Shown here: positions 53,316 through 62,746 of the stretch, piece after piece
Position numbering within the stretch: position 1 is the first letter of the stretch
Layout of the letters: each line of letters opens with the position of its first letter
Source of the DNA: Gammaproteobacteria bacterium
GTDB lineage: Bacteria > Pseudomonadota > Gammaproteobacteria > Steroidobacterales > Woeseiaceae
Length of the DNA stretch: 64,000 bases
Direction: 5' to 3'
Assembly: GCA_030429005.1 (NCBI GenBank)
Contig: JAUIDP010000002.1
Coordinates: 62,001 to 126,000, forward strand
Made by a program: the position numbers and the translations under genes
The notes under the pieces: generated by a model
What the model saw: the letters and a program-made list of their open reading frames with translations, nothing else
Told to the model about the DNA's origin: nothing
Databases searched by the model: none

Positions 53316-53821
53316 ACGGAACGCTGCAGCAACCCATTGTTTTGGGCCGTATCAGCGGCCTGTTTGGAGTCAGGGGCTGGGTCAGGGTTTTTTCGCACAC
53401 TCAGCCGCGCGAAGCGATACTCGATTACCGCCGCTGGTATCTGCGGCAGGAAGGGACCTGGCACGAAGTCGAGATTGCAGAAGGACAACGGCACGGCAAG
53501 GGCATTATTGTGCGCCTGGCCGGCCTGGATGACCGGGACGAGGCAGCAAAGCTCATCGACTGCGATATCGCGGTAGAACGAGGCGAGTTGCCGGAGACCG
53601 AGGAGGGCAGTTTTTACTGGGCTGACCTCGAAGGGTTGAATATCGTGGGTCGCGACGGCACGGACCTGGGTCGCGTCGCCTACCTGCTCGAAACCGGTGC
53701 CAACGACGTGCTGGTGACGACAGGCAAGCCGGAGCGGTTGATTCCGTTTGTTTGGGGCCAGGTGGTCCTCGACGTGGATATCGCCGCAGGCGTGATTACA
53801 GTGGACTGGGAACCGGACTGA
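53312..53821 (+). CDS. rimM: Ribosome maturation factor RimM (start non-canonical)
   Basis: RimM binds S19 and helps mature the 30S head. It has an N-terminal RimM domain ([18 protein letters not shown]) and a C-terminal PRC barrel ([43 protein letters not shown]). The first standard start, TTG at 53342, begins in the middle of the first strand and loses the PIVLG residues shared with E. coli RimM. Upstream, no ATG, GTG or TTG is in frame. CTG at 53312 overlaps the rpsP stop (CTGA) with CAGG 7 bases before it; CTG at 53324 or ATT at 53336 are alternatives. Product identity is secure, the start is not. Confidence 0.92.
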   Translation: MNGTLQQPIVLGRISGLFGVRGWVRVFSHTQPREAILDYRRWYLRQEGTWHEVEIAEGQRHGKGIIVRLAGLDDRDEAAKLIDCDIAVERGELPETEEGSFYWADLEGLNIVGRDGTDLGRVAYLLETGANDVLVTTGKPERLIPFVWGQVVLDVDIAAGVITVDWEPD

Positions 53822-53825
53822 CAGT

Positions 53826-54569
53826 ATGCAAATTGCCGTAGTCAGTTTGTTTCCGGAAATGGTTGGCCAGGTTGCGGAATTCGGTGTGGTTGGCAGGGCG
53901 CGCGAGCGGAAATTGCTCGCGATGCACCTGGAGAACCCGCGGGACTATGCGAACGACGTGCACCGTACCGTGGACGACCGGCCATACGGCGGCGGGCCGG
54001 GAATGGTGATGAAGTACGAACCGGCCGCCGCGGCGATTGCGGCGGCCAGGGCGGAACTGCCGGCGGGTTGCCCGGTGATCTGCCTGACACCGCAGGGCGA
54101 GGTATTCGACCAGGCGGTGGCAAGGCGACTGGCCGGGCTGCCGGGCATGGTATTGCTCGCGGGTCGGTACGAAGGGATCGACGAGCGCTTGATCAGCCGC
54201 GAGGTCGACGAAGAGTTGTCGCTGGGCGATTTTGTATTGTCCGGTGGTGAAATTGCGGCGATGGCCGTGATTGATGCGGTGGCGAGGTTGTTGCCTGGTG
54301 TACTGGGCGATGACGAGTCGGCGCAACAGGACTCGTTCATGCATGGTCTGCTGGACCATCCGCATTACACGCGTCCGGAGAGTATTGATGGTGACCGGGT
54401 TCCGGCAGTGCTGTTATCCGGCGACCATGCGCGGATAGCGCGCTGGCGCAGGAAACAGGCGCTGGGCCGCAGCTATCTGCGCCGTCCTGACCTGGTCAGG
54501 AAGTTGAGTTTGAGCAATGACGACAGGAAATTGCTCGAAGAATTTTTGAAAGAGCAAGGCCCGGTGTAG
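53826..54569 (+). CDS. trmD: tRNA (guanine-37-N1)-methyltransferase TrmD
   Basis: Adds m1G37 to tRNAs for Leu, Pro and Arg to prevent frameshifting. The 247 residues have the trefoil-knot SAM site: [44 protein letters not shown], and [20 protein letters not shown], with the C-terminal HPHYTRPE motif. The ATG is 4 bases after the rimM stop, and rplS follows after 53 bases. Confidence 0.97.
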   Translation: MQIAVVSLFPEMVGQVAEFGVVGRARERKLLAMHLENPRDYANDVHRTVDDRPYGGGPGMVMKYEPAAAAIAAARAELPAGCPVICLTPQGEVFDQAVARRLAGLPGMVLLAGRYEGIDERLISREVDEELSLGDFVLSGGEIAAMAVIDAVARLLPGVLGDDESAQQDSFMHGLLDHPHYTRPESIDGDRVPAVLLSGDHARIARWRRKQALGRSYLRRPDLVRKLSLSNDDRKLLEEFLKEQGPV

Positions 54570-54622
54570 AATGCCCGGCCGCGCCAAGGATTAACCGACG
54601 AGATGTCGGCGAGAAGAGAGCC

Positions 54623-54967
54623 ATGAGTAAAATTATTGAAGCGATTGAAAACGAACAGATGGGCAAGGAGATCCCGGCATTTGCGCCCGGGGATACCGTC
54701 GTTGTCCAGGTCAAGGTAAAAGAGGGCACACGCGAACGTTTGCAGGCGTTCGAGGGTGTTGTCATTGCGAAGCGCAATCGCGGCCTGAATTCGTCATTCA
54801 CCGTTCGCAAGATCTCGCACGGAGAGGGGGTCGAACGCGTTTTCCAGACCTACAGCCCGGTGGTCGACTCGGTGACGGTCAAGCGTCGTGGCGATGTACG
54901 TCGCGCGAAGCTCTACTATCTTCGAGGAAGAACTGGTAAGGCCGCGAGAATTAAGGAAAAAATCTAG
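54623..54967 (+). CDS. rplS: 50S ribosomal protein L19
   Basis: L19 sits at the 30S-50S interface. The 114 residues match throughout: [58 protein letters not shown] and the C-terminal [19 protein letters not shown]. The ATG follows AAGAGAG. A small hairpin (CCGAC/GTCGG, 54595-54609) precedes the ribosome binding site. This is the last gene of the operon. Confidence 0.97.
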   Translation: MSKIIEAIENEQMGKEIPAFAPGDTVVVQVKVKEGTRERLQAFEGVVIAKRNRGLNSSFTVRKISHGEGVERVFQTYSPVVDSVTVKRRGDVRRAKLYYLRGRTGKAARIKEKI

Positions 54968-54975
54968 TTTTTTCC

Positions 54976-55001
54976 GGCCGGCGTGGCGCTGCCAGCCGGC
55001 C
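54976..55001 (+). terminator. GC-rich hairpin after rplS (possible terminator)
   Basis: GGCCGGC (54976-54982) pairs with GCCGGCC (54995-55001), with an inner stem TGGC/GCCA and GCT loop. The hairpin is strong and placed just after the operon's last gene, but it has no T-run after it; the T-run lies before it. Termination is likely but not typical. Confidence 0.45.
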
Positions 55002-55117
55002 CGGTCGTTGCTCGGCTGAGCACGATCATCAGGCAACAATCAGTAATACATCACGATCGAACGCCCGAATAGCGGTTAGGATTCCTGACCATCGAGCGGG
55101 AAAAAAGCGAGCGGAAG

Positions 55118-55981
55118 ATGCGTATTCAAAAGTCGATTGTTGTCGCGCTACTCGCCCTTGGGGGCCAGTGGCTGTCCGGCTGTACCTACGTGGTTTCGAA
55201 CGCTGCCACTTCTTTCGGTGAGGGCCTGACCGGCGCTATCCTGAACCAGGACGACCCGGAGCTGGTACGGGCGGGCATGCCGTCCTACATCCTGTTGCTC
55301 GACAGTTTCCTGCAGGGCGAAGAAGACAATCCGGCGATCCTGTCATCGGCGGCCACAATGTATGCATCCTACGGCAGTGTATTTGCCAACGAACCCGCCC
55401 AGGCGAGGCGGCTTACCCGCCGTGCCCGCGACTATGCAGAGCAGGCCATGTGCAAGACCTATTCCGGCTCGTGCAACTGGCGGGACCTGCCGTACGAGGC
55501 ATTCACCGACAGCCTGGCGGGTGTCGGGTCCCGGCAGGCCGACACGCTGTACACCTATGGATTCGCTCAACTTGCGTATATTCGCGCGCATGCGGACGAC
55601 TGGAACGCACTCGCAGAATTGCCCCAGGCGGAAGCAGTGATGAATCGCTATGTCAGTATCAGCGGAAGCTCCGCGGAATCTTCGGCATTCAATTTCCTGG
55701 GCATTCTGAAGACGGTGCGTCCACCGGCACTTGGCGGCAAGCAGGATGAAGCGATCGTCGATTTCGAGACCGCATTCAACCGGTCTCAGGGCAAGGATCT
55801 CAGCCCGAAAGTGGAGATGCTAAAAGGTGTCGCACGCATGCTGTACGATCGCGAGATGAACGATCGGCTTTGCAGGGAGATCCTCGACGCCGATCCTTAT
55901 GCCGACGGATTTACGCTGACAAATGTTCTGGCCATAGAGGAAGCGACGACTCTTTGCGCCGAAACCGACGACTATTTTTGA
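55118..55981 (+). CDS. TatT-family lipoprotein of TRAP transporter
   Basis: The 287-residue protein has a lipoprotein signal (lipobox LSGC, Cys22) and a largely alpha-helical body like TatT (Tp0956) of TRAP-associated lipoproteins, which trimerise and hold the TRAP substrate-binding protein. The helical repeats contain ATMYASYGSVFANEPAQAR and several cysteines. The gene is 7 bases upstream of dctP, which supports the assignment. ATG at 55118 follows GAGCGGAAG. Confidence 0.78.
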   Translation: MRIQKSIVVALLALGGQWLSGCTYVVSNAATSFGEGLTGAILNQDDPELVRAGMPSYILLLDSFLQGEEDNPAILSSAATMYASYGSVFANEPAQARRLTRRARDYAEQAMCKTYSGSCNWRDLPYEAFTDSLAGVGSRQADTLYTYGFAQLAYIRAHADDWNALAELPQAEAVMNRYVSISGSSAESSAFNFLGILKTVRPPALGGKQDEAIVDFETAFNRSQGKDLSPKVEMLKGVARMLYDREMNDRLCREILDADPYADGFTLTNVLAIEEATTLCAETDDYF

Positions 55982-55988
55982 GGAACCG

Positions 55989-56984
55989 ATGATGAGGAAA
56001 GCCGGATTGTTGATTTTCGCCTGCCTGCTCGCTGCAACGGGCAACGCACAAACGCTGAAAATCGCGACGTTGACACCGGAAGGATCCGAGTGGATGCAGG
56101 ACATGCGGGCAAGTGCTGCGGAGATCAACAAGCGGACCGACGGCCGGGTGACGATCAAGTATTACGGAGGCGGCAGCCGGGGTACGGATGCCAAGGTGCT
56201 GCGGGAAATGCGGCTTGGCCGGCTCCAGGGAGGTGTCTTCACGCCGTCGGCACTGATGGAGCAATACAGTGACATCGGGATGTACGGCATGCCGATGGTG
56301 TTCAAGTCCATCGAAGAGGCCGATTACGTGCGCTCGGTCATGGACAGCAAGATCATTGCCGGGCTGGATGATGCGGGCTATGTAACCTTCGGATTCGCTG
56401 CAACCGGCTTTGCCATGATGATGTCGCTCGAACCCGTTGCGACACTCGAAGACCTGAGCGGCAAGCGCGTCTGGGTACCGGAGGGGGATGACGTCAGCAA
56501 GGCTACAATGGATGCACTCGACGTCAACTCGATTCCGCTGCCGCTGACCGACGTCTACACGGCGATCCAGACCGGTGCGCTGGACATCGTGACAATGTCG
56601 TCTGTCGGTGCCGTCCTGTTGCAGTACCACACCAAGCTCAAGTACGTAACGGACCTGCCATTGATCTACACGATCGGTTTTATGGCGATCGACAAAAAGG
56701 CGTTTTCGCGACTGTCCGCGGCGGACCAGGAGGTCGTCCGGACCGTGATGAGCGAATTGTATGCGCGCTATGACAAGCTGAATATCGAGGACGAGTCGGC
56801 TGCGAAAGCAGCTTTGTTAAAGGCGGGCATGCAAAAAGTGGTGCCGGAGCCCGGACCGCTGGCCGAATTGCAGGCGGCTGTCCGCAAGTCAAACGATGCG
56901 CTGGCAGCCTCTGGTATGGTGTCCAGGGACCTGTACGAGGACTTACTGCGACTCGTTGACGAGTACCGGGCCGGCCAGCAATAG
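55989..56984 (+). CDS. TRAP transporter periplasmic substrate-binding protein (DctP)
   Basis: The 331-residue protein starts with a signal peptide (LLIFACLLAATGNAQ) and shows the DctP fold: LKIATLTPEGSEWMQDMR, GGGSRGTDAKVLREMRLG, and LSGKRVWVPEGDD with the conserved Arg that grips a substrate carboxylate. DVYTAIQTGALDIV is typical. Ligand unknown; DctP proteins bind dicarboxylates, sialic acid, amino acids, ectoine and others. It lies between the TatT gene and DctQ. Confidence 0.9.
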   Translation: MMRKAGLLIFACLLAATGNAQTLKIATLTPEGSEWMQDMRASAAEINKRTDGRVTIKYYGGGSRGTDAKVLREMRLGRLQGGVFTPSALMEQYSDIGMYGMPMVFKSIEEADYVRSVMDSKIIAGLDDAGYVTFGFAATGFAMMMSLEPVATLEDLSGKRVWVPEGDDVSKATMDALDVNSIPLPLTDVYTAIQTGALDIVTMSSVGAVLLQYHTKLKYVTDLPLIYTIGFMAIDKKAFSRLSAADQEVVRTVMSELYARYDKLNIEDESAAKAALLKAGMQKVVPEPGPLAELQAAVRKSNDALAASGMVSRDLYEDLLRLVDEYRAGQQ

Positions 56985-56990
56985 ACGCGT

Positions 56991-57509
56991 ATGGCGGACG
57001 GCAAGCGATCAGTCCTGCAACGTCTCGATGCGGCCGGCCGGTTTGTAGAGAACCTGTTTCTCGTCGGGCTGCTTGCAGCGATGATGCTGTTGTCGGTTGG
57101 CCAGATCATCGCCAGGGAACTCTTCAATACGGGTTTCTTCTGGGCAGGTGAGGTCATTCGCATCCTGGTCCTGTGGCTGGCGATGGTGGGTGCCGTGGCG
57201 GCGTGCCGTGAGAACCGGCATATCCGGATCGACGCAATTTCTCACTGGCTGTCGGCGCAGACAGTGCAGATTACACGCATGGTTGTCGACGCTTTCGCTG
57301 CTGTTGTCTGCGCGGTCATCGCCTGGCATTCGTGGCGCTACATACAGGATGCGATCGAGTACGGCGATACGGTGCTCGACGATACGCCGGCCTGGGTCGC
57401 GCACATCGTTGTCCCGGTGGCTTTCGCACTGATGAGCTACCGATTCCTGGTCGGCGCGGGGCAGACAGCCAGTGAACTGCGGGGTAGCGCGGAGGGGCAA
57501 ATCGAATGA
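56991..57509 (+). CDS. TRAP transporter small permease (DctQ)
   Basis: The 172-residue protein has four membrane helices, as in other DctQ subunits. The segment ARELFNTGFFWAGEVIRILVLWLAMVG (partly: REL-NTG-WAGE) and ENRHIRID are family traits. It partners the large permease to form a sodium-driven uptake unit with DctP. It begins 6 bases after dctP and its stop overlaps the dctM start by 4 bases. Confidence 0.9.
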   Translation: MADGKRSVLQRLDAAGRFVENLFLVGLLAAMMLLSVGQIIARELFNTGFFWAGEVIRILVLWLAMVGAVAACRENRHIRIDAISHWLSAQTVQITRMVVDAFAAVVCAVIAWHSWRYIQDAIEYGDTVLDDTPAWVAHIVVPVAFALMSYRFLVGAGQTASELRGSAEGQIE

Positions 57510-58762
57510 TCGTTGCAGCGGCATTACTGGTGCTGGCGATTCTGGGAGCGCCGCTGTTCACGATCATTGCGACCAGTGCCATGGTCGGCCTGCACAGCGA
57601 AGGCTCGGACCTGATGAGTTTCGCGTTGAACTTCCTGGAGATCGCGACGCTGGATTTCCTGGTGGCGATACCGTTGTTTACATTCGCCGGCTACCTGTTG
57701 AGCGAAAGCGACGCGCCAAGACGGCTCGTACGCATGACCGGTTCCCTGCTCGGATGGATGCCTGGCGGGCTGGCGGTGGTAGCCCTGGCGGCGTGCGCGT
57801 TCTTCACCGCATTTACCGGGGGCTCCGGCGTCACAATCATTGCGCTGGGCGCAATCCTGTATCCCGCACTGCAGCACGACGGCTATGCGGACCGTTTCAA
57901 TCTCGGGCTGGTTACTTCGTCGGGCAGTCTCGGGCTGCTTTTCGCTCCATCTTTGCCGATCATTCTCTACGGCGTGGTTTCGGAAGTGCCGATCGACCAG
58001 CTCTTCCTGGCCGGCATTTTGCCAGGAATGTTGATGCTGTTGATGTTGGCCGGTTACAGCATGTGGGTGAATCGCGGCATTCGCAAACCGTTATCGGCGT
58101 TTTCCGGGCGCGAGATCCTGGCGGCATTCCGGGAGTCGGCATGGGAGATTCCGTTGCCGTTCGTCGTGCTCGGCGGTATCTACTCCGGCAAGCTGATGGT
58201 GTCCGAGGCCGCGGCAATTACCGCTGTGTATGTGTTCGTCGTTGAGTGCCTGATTCACAGGGAAGTCGCGTTGCGGGAGCTTACACAGGTGGTGCGCTCG
58301 TCAATGGTGCTCGTGGGTGGCATCCTGGTGATTCTCGGTGTGTCCATCGTCTCGACCGATTACATGATCGGCGCCGGCATACCGCAAATGTTGCTCGAGT
58401 GGGTTTCGTCGCTGGTTTCCAGCCAGACGAGTTTCCTGCTGTTGCTCCTCGTGTTCCTGCTGGTACTCGGCGCAATACTGGACATATTCTCCGCCATCGT
58501 CCTGGTCGTACCCCTGATCCTGCCGATTGCAGCAGGTTTCGACGTGCATCCTGTGCATCTCGGTATCGTATTCCTGGCCGCGATGGAGCTCGGTTACCTG
58601 ACGCCCCCGGTTGGATTGAACCTGTTCATATCGAGTTATCGCTTCGAAAAGCCGATTCTGCATGTCTACTCGGCAACCTTTCCGTTCCTAATGATTCTGC
58701 TAATGTCTGTTATTCTGATCGCATTCTGGCCGAGTCTCTCCCTATGGTTGGTTCCAGCTTAA
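57506..58762 (+). CDS. TRAP transporter large permease (DctM)
   Basis: The 418-residue protein has about 11-12 membrane helices. Family motifs are visible: FPLFTFAG-like IPLFTFAGYLLSES, FTGGSGVTIIALG, SGSLGLLFAPSLPIILYG and a second half of GAILDIFSAIVLVVPLILP with LTPPVGLNLF. The overlap with dctQ (ATGA) shows coupling. The 3' end overlaps the next gene's start by 19 bases, suggesting one transcript through the sugar-dehydrogenase-like gene. Confidence 0.93.
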   Translation: MIVAAALLVLAILGAPLFTIIATSAMVGLHSEGSDLMSFALNFLEIATLDFLVAIPLFTFAGYLLSESDAPRRLVRMTGSLLGWMPGGLAVVALAACAFFTAFTGGSGVTIIALGAILYPALQHDGYADRFNLGLVTSSGSLGLLFAPSLPIILYGVVSEVPIDQLFLAGILPGMLMLLMLAGYSMWVNRGIRKPLSAFSGREILAAFRESAWEIPLPFVVLGGIYSGKLMVSEAAAITAVYVFVVECLIHREVALRELTQVVRSSMVLVGGILVILGVSIVSTDYMIGAGIPQMLLEWVSSLVSSQTSFLLLLLVFLLVLGAILDIFSAIVLVVPLILPIAAGFDVHPVHLGIVFLAAMELGYLTPPVGLNLFISSYRFEKPILHVYSATFPFLMILLMSVILIAFWPSLSLWLVPA

Positions 58763-59856
58763 CCCGTTTTACGCTCCTGACAATTGTGCTCGCGACCTGG
58801 CCTGTCCTGCAGTCCTGTGCTGCGGACAACGACGCATTGAAGCACGTCACACTGCCGCCCGGATTCGGCATCGAGGTCTATGCCGATGTGCCGAATGCGC
58901 GATCGCTGGCACTCGGCTCCGATGGCACGGTTTTCGTTGCGAACCGGCGGGGCAGTTCGGTGTACGCGGTCGTACCGAATGAGGACGGGTCGACTGAAGT
59001 GCTCGAGATTCTGACCGGGCTGGATATGCCCAACGGTATCGCCTGGTACGCAGGTGACCTGTATGTCGCCGAAAATACACGCATCACACGCTATCCGGAT
59101 ATCGAAGCAAACCTGCGCAGCATGCCGGACGCTGACGTGATCGTCGACGACCTGCCAGCGAAGCGGCATCACGGCTGGCGGTATATCGCATTCAGCCCAT
59201 CCGGAAAATTGCACATCAGCATCGGTGGGCCTTGCAATGTCTGCGAAGAGGATGGATTTGCCACGATCGAACGCATGAATGCCGATGGCACTGAGCGCGA
59301 GGTCGTTGCATACGGCGTGCGTAACTCGGTCGGTCTTGCCTGGCATCCCGAGACCGGTGAGCTGTGGTTTACCGACAACGGGCGGGACATGCTCGGCGAT
59401 AATCTGCCGCCGGACGAGCTCAATCGTGCCCCGGCAGCAGGGCTGCACTTCGGTTTTCCGTTTTGCCATGGTGGGGACATCGCCGATCCCGAGTTCGGCG
59501 AGTTGCGCGACTGCGATGAATTCACACCGCCAGCTCAAAAGCTCGGCCCGCATGTTGCGGCAATCGGGCTGCGATTTTACACGGGAACGGAATTTCCGAC
59601 CGACTACCACGGTCAGATATTCATAGCAGAACACGGTTCGTGGAATCGCTCGGAGCGGATCGGCTACCGGGTCAGCCTCGTCCGCATCGATGAGAATCGC
59701 GCGGTGTCCTACGAAGTATTTGCCGACGGGTGGCTGCAAGGCAATACCGTCCTGGGCCGGCCCGTGGACCTGTTGGTACTCGATGATGGTTCGTTGCTGA
59801 TCAGCGACGATCATGCGGATGTGTTGTACAGAGTTTTCTACAAGGGATTGGACTGA
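58744..59856 (+). CDS. Lipoprotein PQQ-type sugar (sorbosone) dehydrogenase-like beta-propeller
   Basis: The 370-residue product has a lipoprotein signal (lipobox LQSC, near residue 26) and a beta-propeller typical of the soluble glucose/sorbosone dehydrogenase family: LPPGFGIEVYADVPNARSLA, HHGWRYIAFSPSGKLHISIG, YGVRNSVGLAWHPETGELWF and GLRFYTGTEFP. Conserved cysteines occur as CNVC and FCHGG. PQQ dependence is inferred from the family. ATG at 58744 overlaps the dctM end; the frame is open upstream to 58246 but that is dctM's shadow. sppA follows after one base. Confidence 0.85.
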   Translation: MVGSSLTRFTLLTIVLATWPVLQSCAADNDALKHVTLPPGFGIEVYADVPNARSLALGSDGTVFVANRRGSSVYAVVPNEDGSTEVLEILTGLDMPNGIAWYAGDLYVAENTRITRYPDIEANLRSMPDADVIVDDLPAKRHHGWRYIAFSPSGKLHISIGGPCNVCEEDGFATIERMNADGTEREVVAYGVRNSVGLAWHPETGELWFTDNGRDMLGDNLPPDELNRAPAAGLHFGFPFCHGGDIADPEFGELRDCDEFTPPAQKLGPHVAAIGLRFYTGTEFPTDYHGQIFIAEHGSWNRSERIGYRVSLVRIDENRAVSYEVFADGWLQGNTVLGRPVDLLVLDDGSLLISDDHADVLYRVFYKGLD

Positions 59857-59857
59857 A

Positions 59858-61711
59858 ATGGACAAACCGAACCCGTTTTTTCGCGTTTTTTCATGGCTGT
59901 GGACCGGTGTCGATGGCCTGCGAAAAATCCTGCACCTGATCCTGTTGCTGCTGATTTTCCTGTTGTTCTTCGGCTTGAATGCCGAGTCGCCACTGTCGTA
60001 TCCGTCAGGTAGTGCGTTGTATATCCAGCCCTATGGTGCGCTCGTCGAAGAATTGTCCGGCGACCCGTACGACAGGGCCATTGCCGAGGTGCTGGGTGAC
60101 GGACTGCCGCAAACCCGGGTCAGCGACGTTGTCAGTGCGCTGGCGTATGCGCGTGACGACGAACGCATCGAGATGGTTTACCTGGATCTTTCGACGACGG
60201 GTGGCGCTGGCCTGAGCAAGTTGCAAACGATCGCCGCGGCCATCGAGGACTTCCGGACATCGGGCAAGCCGGTCATTGCAAACGCGGATTTCATGGGCCA
60301 GTCCGGCTATTACCTGGCCGCACACGCTGACGAGATCTATCTTCACCCGGACGGCTCGATCCTGTTGCGCGGCTATGGCCGGTACCAGACCTTCTACAAG
60401 GACGCCATCGAATTGCTGCGGATCGACTGGAACGTGTTCCGCGTCGGGACACACAAGTCCTATGTCGAGCCGTACACGCGCATGGACATGTCCGATGAAT
60501 ATCGTGCCGACACGACCCGGATCGTCGACCAGCTCTGGTCGATGTACCGGGATGCCGTGGTCACTGCGCGTGGCCTGGAAGAAGGGGCGCTTGATGACTT
60601 TGCGACCAACCTCGTTGAGCATGTTACAGCCACCGGCGGCGATGTTGCCGAAGCAGCGCTGGAGTTCGGTCTGATCGACGGGCTACTGACACGCAACGAG
60701 ATGCGCGACTACATGGTCGCGCAGGTCGGCGAATCCGACTGGCCGCAGGATTCATTCAATGCGATCGGCATGCACGACTACCTGGCGCAAATGGATCTTT
60801 TCGCCGGCGGACCCGCTGGGGCGGGGAATGTGGCTGTCGTCATCGCCTCCGGAGACATCATGTTCGGCGAGCAGTCGCCGGGCAACATCGGGGCCGATTC
60901 TACGGCGGCATTGCTGCGGCGAGCGCGGCTTGACGAGTCTGTGCACGCCGTCGTACTGCGGGTCGACAGCCCGGGTGGCAGCGCTTTCGCCGCCGAAGTC
61001 ATCGCAGACGAGGTCAAGGCCTTGCGGGCCGCGGGCAAGCCGGTCGTGGCTTCGATGAGCAGTGTCGCAGCATCAGGCGGATACTCGATTTCGATGCATG
61101 CGGACAAGATCCTGGCCAATTCCGCGACGATCACGGGTTCCATCGGCGTGTTTGGCATGTTTCCGACATACCAGCGAACATTGGCGGCCATCGGCATTAC
61201 GACCGATGGTGTCGGCACAACGCCGTGGACTGGCCAGTTTCAGCCGAATCGCGAGATGACGGAGGAAACGCGGCAATTACTGCAGCTTTTCGTCGAGGAC
61301 ACTTACGATGATTTCATCACCGATGTGGCCATCAGCCGGGGGCTGGACAAGGATGCCGTTGATGCGATCGGACAGGGTCAGATCTGGACGGGCGTCGAAG
61401 CCATGCAAAACGGGCTGGTGGATGGCATCGGTGGATTGCGGTCTGCCGTCGAACTGGCCGCCGAACTGGCCGAACTGGAGCCGGGCAACTTCGGTACCTT
61501 CGTGATCGAGCAGGAGTTGTCGCCGACAGAGCAGATGATCGTGGACTTCCTGACCGTTGCTGCGAGAACCGGCGTCGACCTGTCCCGCTGGGTGGATACG
61601 CCGGACATTCTCAGCCGTCTCGCTCGCGGGCTGGACCAGCGGCTCGACAGCATGTTGCGCTTCAATGACCCGAAAGGCATGTACCAGCACTGCCTGTGCG
61701 ATTTGAACTAG
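59858..61711 (+). CDS. sppA: Signal peptide peptidase SppA (67-kDa type)
   Basis: Inner-membrane serine protease that degrades cleaved signal peptides. The 617 residues have an N-terminal membrane helix (about 22-40) and two ClpP/crotonase-like halves. Catalytic Lys200 lies in RVGTHKSYVEP of the first half and nucleophile Ser406 in SVAASGGYSI of the second, matching the E. coli Lys209/Ser409 arrangement. ATG at 59858 is one base after the preceding stop. It is convergent with tdh, 9 bases away. Confidence 0.94.
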   Translation: MDKPNPFFRVFSWLWTGVDGLRKILHLILLLLIFLLFFGLNAESPLSYPSGSALYIQPYGALVEELSGDPYDRAIAEVLGDGLPQTRVSDVVSALAYARDDERIEMVYLDLSTTGGAGLSKLQTIAAAIEDFRTSGKPVIANADFMGQSGYYLAAHADEIYLHPDGSILLRGYGRYQTFYKDAIELLRIDWNVFRVGTHKSYVEPYTRMDMSDEYRADTTRIVDQLWSMYRDAVVTARGLEEGALDDFATNLVEHVTATGGDVAEAALEFGLIDGLLTRNEMRDYMVAQVGESDWPQDSFNAIGMHDYLAQMDLFAGGPAGAGNVAVVIASGDIMFGEQSPGNIGADSTAALLRRARLDESVHAVVLRVDSPGGSAFAAEVIADEVKALRAAGKPVVASMSSVAASGGYSISMHADKILANSATITGSIGVFGMFPTYQRTLAAIGITTDGVGTTPWTGQFQPNREMTEETRQLLQLFVEDTYDDFITDVAISRGLDKDAVDAIGQGQIWTGVEAMQNGLVDGIGGLRSAVELAAELAELEPGNFGTFVIEQELSPTEQMIVDFLTVAARTGVDLSRWVDTPDILSRLARGLDQRLDSMLRFNDPKGMYQHCLCDLN

Positions 61712-61720
61712 GCGGCCGTT

Positions 61721-62746
61721 CTAGTCCCAGTTCAGGATGACCTTGCCGGACTGTCCCGAGGCCATCAGGTCGAACGCGTCCTGGAAGCTGTCGACCGCGA
61801 AGTGATGCGTGATCACGGGCTCGATCTGCAGCCCGCTTTGCAGCATGCTGGCCATCTTGTACCAGGTTTCGAACATTTCCCGGCCGTAGATCCCCTTGAG
61901 TACCAGGCCCTTGAAGATGACGTCGGTCCAGTCGATGCTCATGTCATCCGGCGGTATGCCGAGGATTGCGACTTTGCCACCGTGGTGCATCGTGCGCAGC
62001 ATGTCGCGAAACGCGCCGGGATTGCCGGACATCTCCATGCCGACGTCAAAGCCTTCCTCCATGCCGAGCTCAGCCATGGTTGCATCGATGGACTCGGTGC
62101 TGACGTTGAGCGCACGAGTGGCGCCCATCTTGCGTGCCAGGTCGAGCCGGTAGTCGTTGATATCGGTGATGACGACATGGCGGGCGCCGGCATAGCGGGC
62201 AATTGCAACGGCCATTACGCCGATAGGACCGGCCCCGGTAATCAGTACGTCTTCGCCAACCAGGTCGAACGACAGGGCGGTATGGGTCGCGTTACCCAGC
62301 GGGTCCAGGATTGCCGCCATATCGTCCGAGATTGAGTCGGGCAACTTGAATACATTGAATGCGGGAACGGCGACGTACTCGGCAAAAGCGCCGTCGCGGT
62401 TGACTCCGACGCCCTGGGTGTTCATGCACAGATGCCGACGGCCTGCCCGACAGTTGCGGCAAACACCGCAGGTGATATGGCCCTCGGCGGAAACCCTGTC
62501 GCCAATTGCAAACCCCTTGACCTCGCTGCCACACTCCACGATCTCACCGCAGAATTCGTGGCCGATTGTCGTTGGTACACGGATCGTGTTGCGAGCCCAG
62601 TCGTCCCATTGGAAAATGTGAATGTCTGTACCGCAGACGGCACTTCGCTTGACGCGAATCAGAACATCGTTGTGCCCGACTGATGGTCGCTCGACGTCCT
62701 GCATCCAGATGCCGCGTTCTGGCCGTGCTTTGACGAGCGCTTTCAT
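61721..62746 (-). CDS. tdh: L-threonine 3-dehydrogenase
   Basis: Zinc alcohol-dehydrogenase-like enzyme that oxidises L-threonine to 2-amino-3-ketobutyrate with NAD+. The 341 residues contain the catalytic zinc site ([22 protein letters not shown]), four structural-zinc cysteines ([15 protein letters not shown]), the NAD motif [15 protein letters not shown] and NATHTAL. The length is that of E. coli Tdh. The start overlaps the kbl stop by one base (TGATG), giving coupling in the kbl-tdh transcript on the - strand. Confidence 0.95.
   Translation of the reverse strand: MKALVKARPERGIWMQDVERPSVGHNDVLIRVKRSAVCGTDIHIFQWDDWARNTIRVPTTIGHEFCGEIVECGSEVKGFAIGDRVSAEGHITCGVCRNCRAGRRHLCMNTQGVGVNRDGAFAEYVAVPAFNVFKLPDSISDDMAAILDPLGNATHTALSFDLVGEDVLITGAGPIGVMAVAIARYAGARHVVITDINDYRLDLARKMGATRALNVSTESIDATMAELGMEEGFDVGMEMSGNPGAFRDMLRTMHHGGKVAILGIPPDDMSIDWTDVIFKGLVLKGIYGREMFETWYKMASMLQSGLQIEPVITHHFAVDSFQDAFDLMASGQSGKVILNWD

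Noticed and set aside
54595-54609. CCGAC/GTCGG hairpin before rplS as a regulatory leader
   Set aside because: Only 5 bp; too short to claim function without comparative data.
58246-58743. In-frame 5' extension of the sugar-dehydrogenase-like gene
   Set aside because: It overlaps dctM in another frame and encodes Arg-rich nonsense; the lipoprotein signal begins at 58744.
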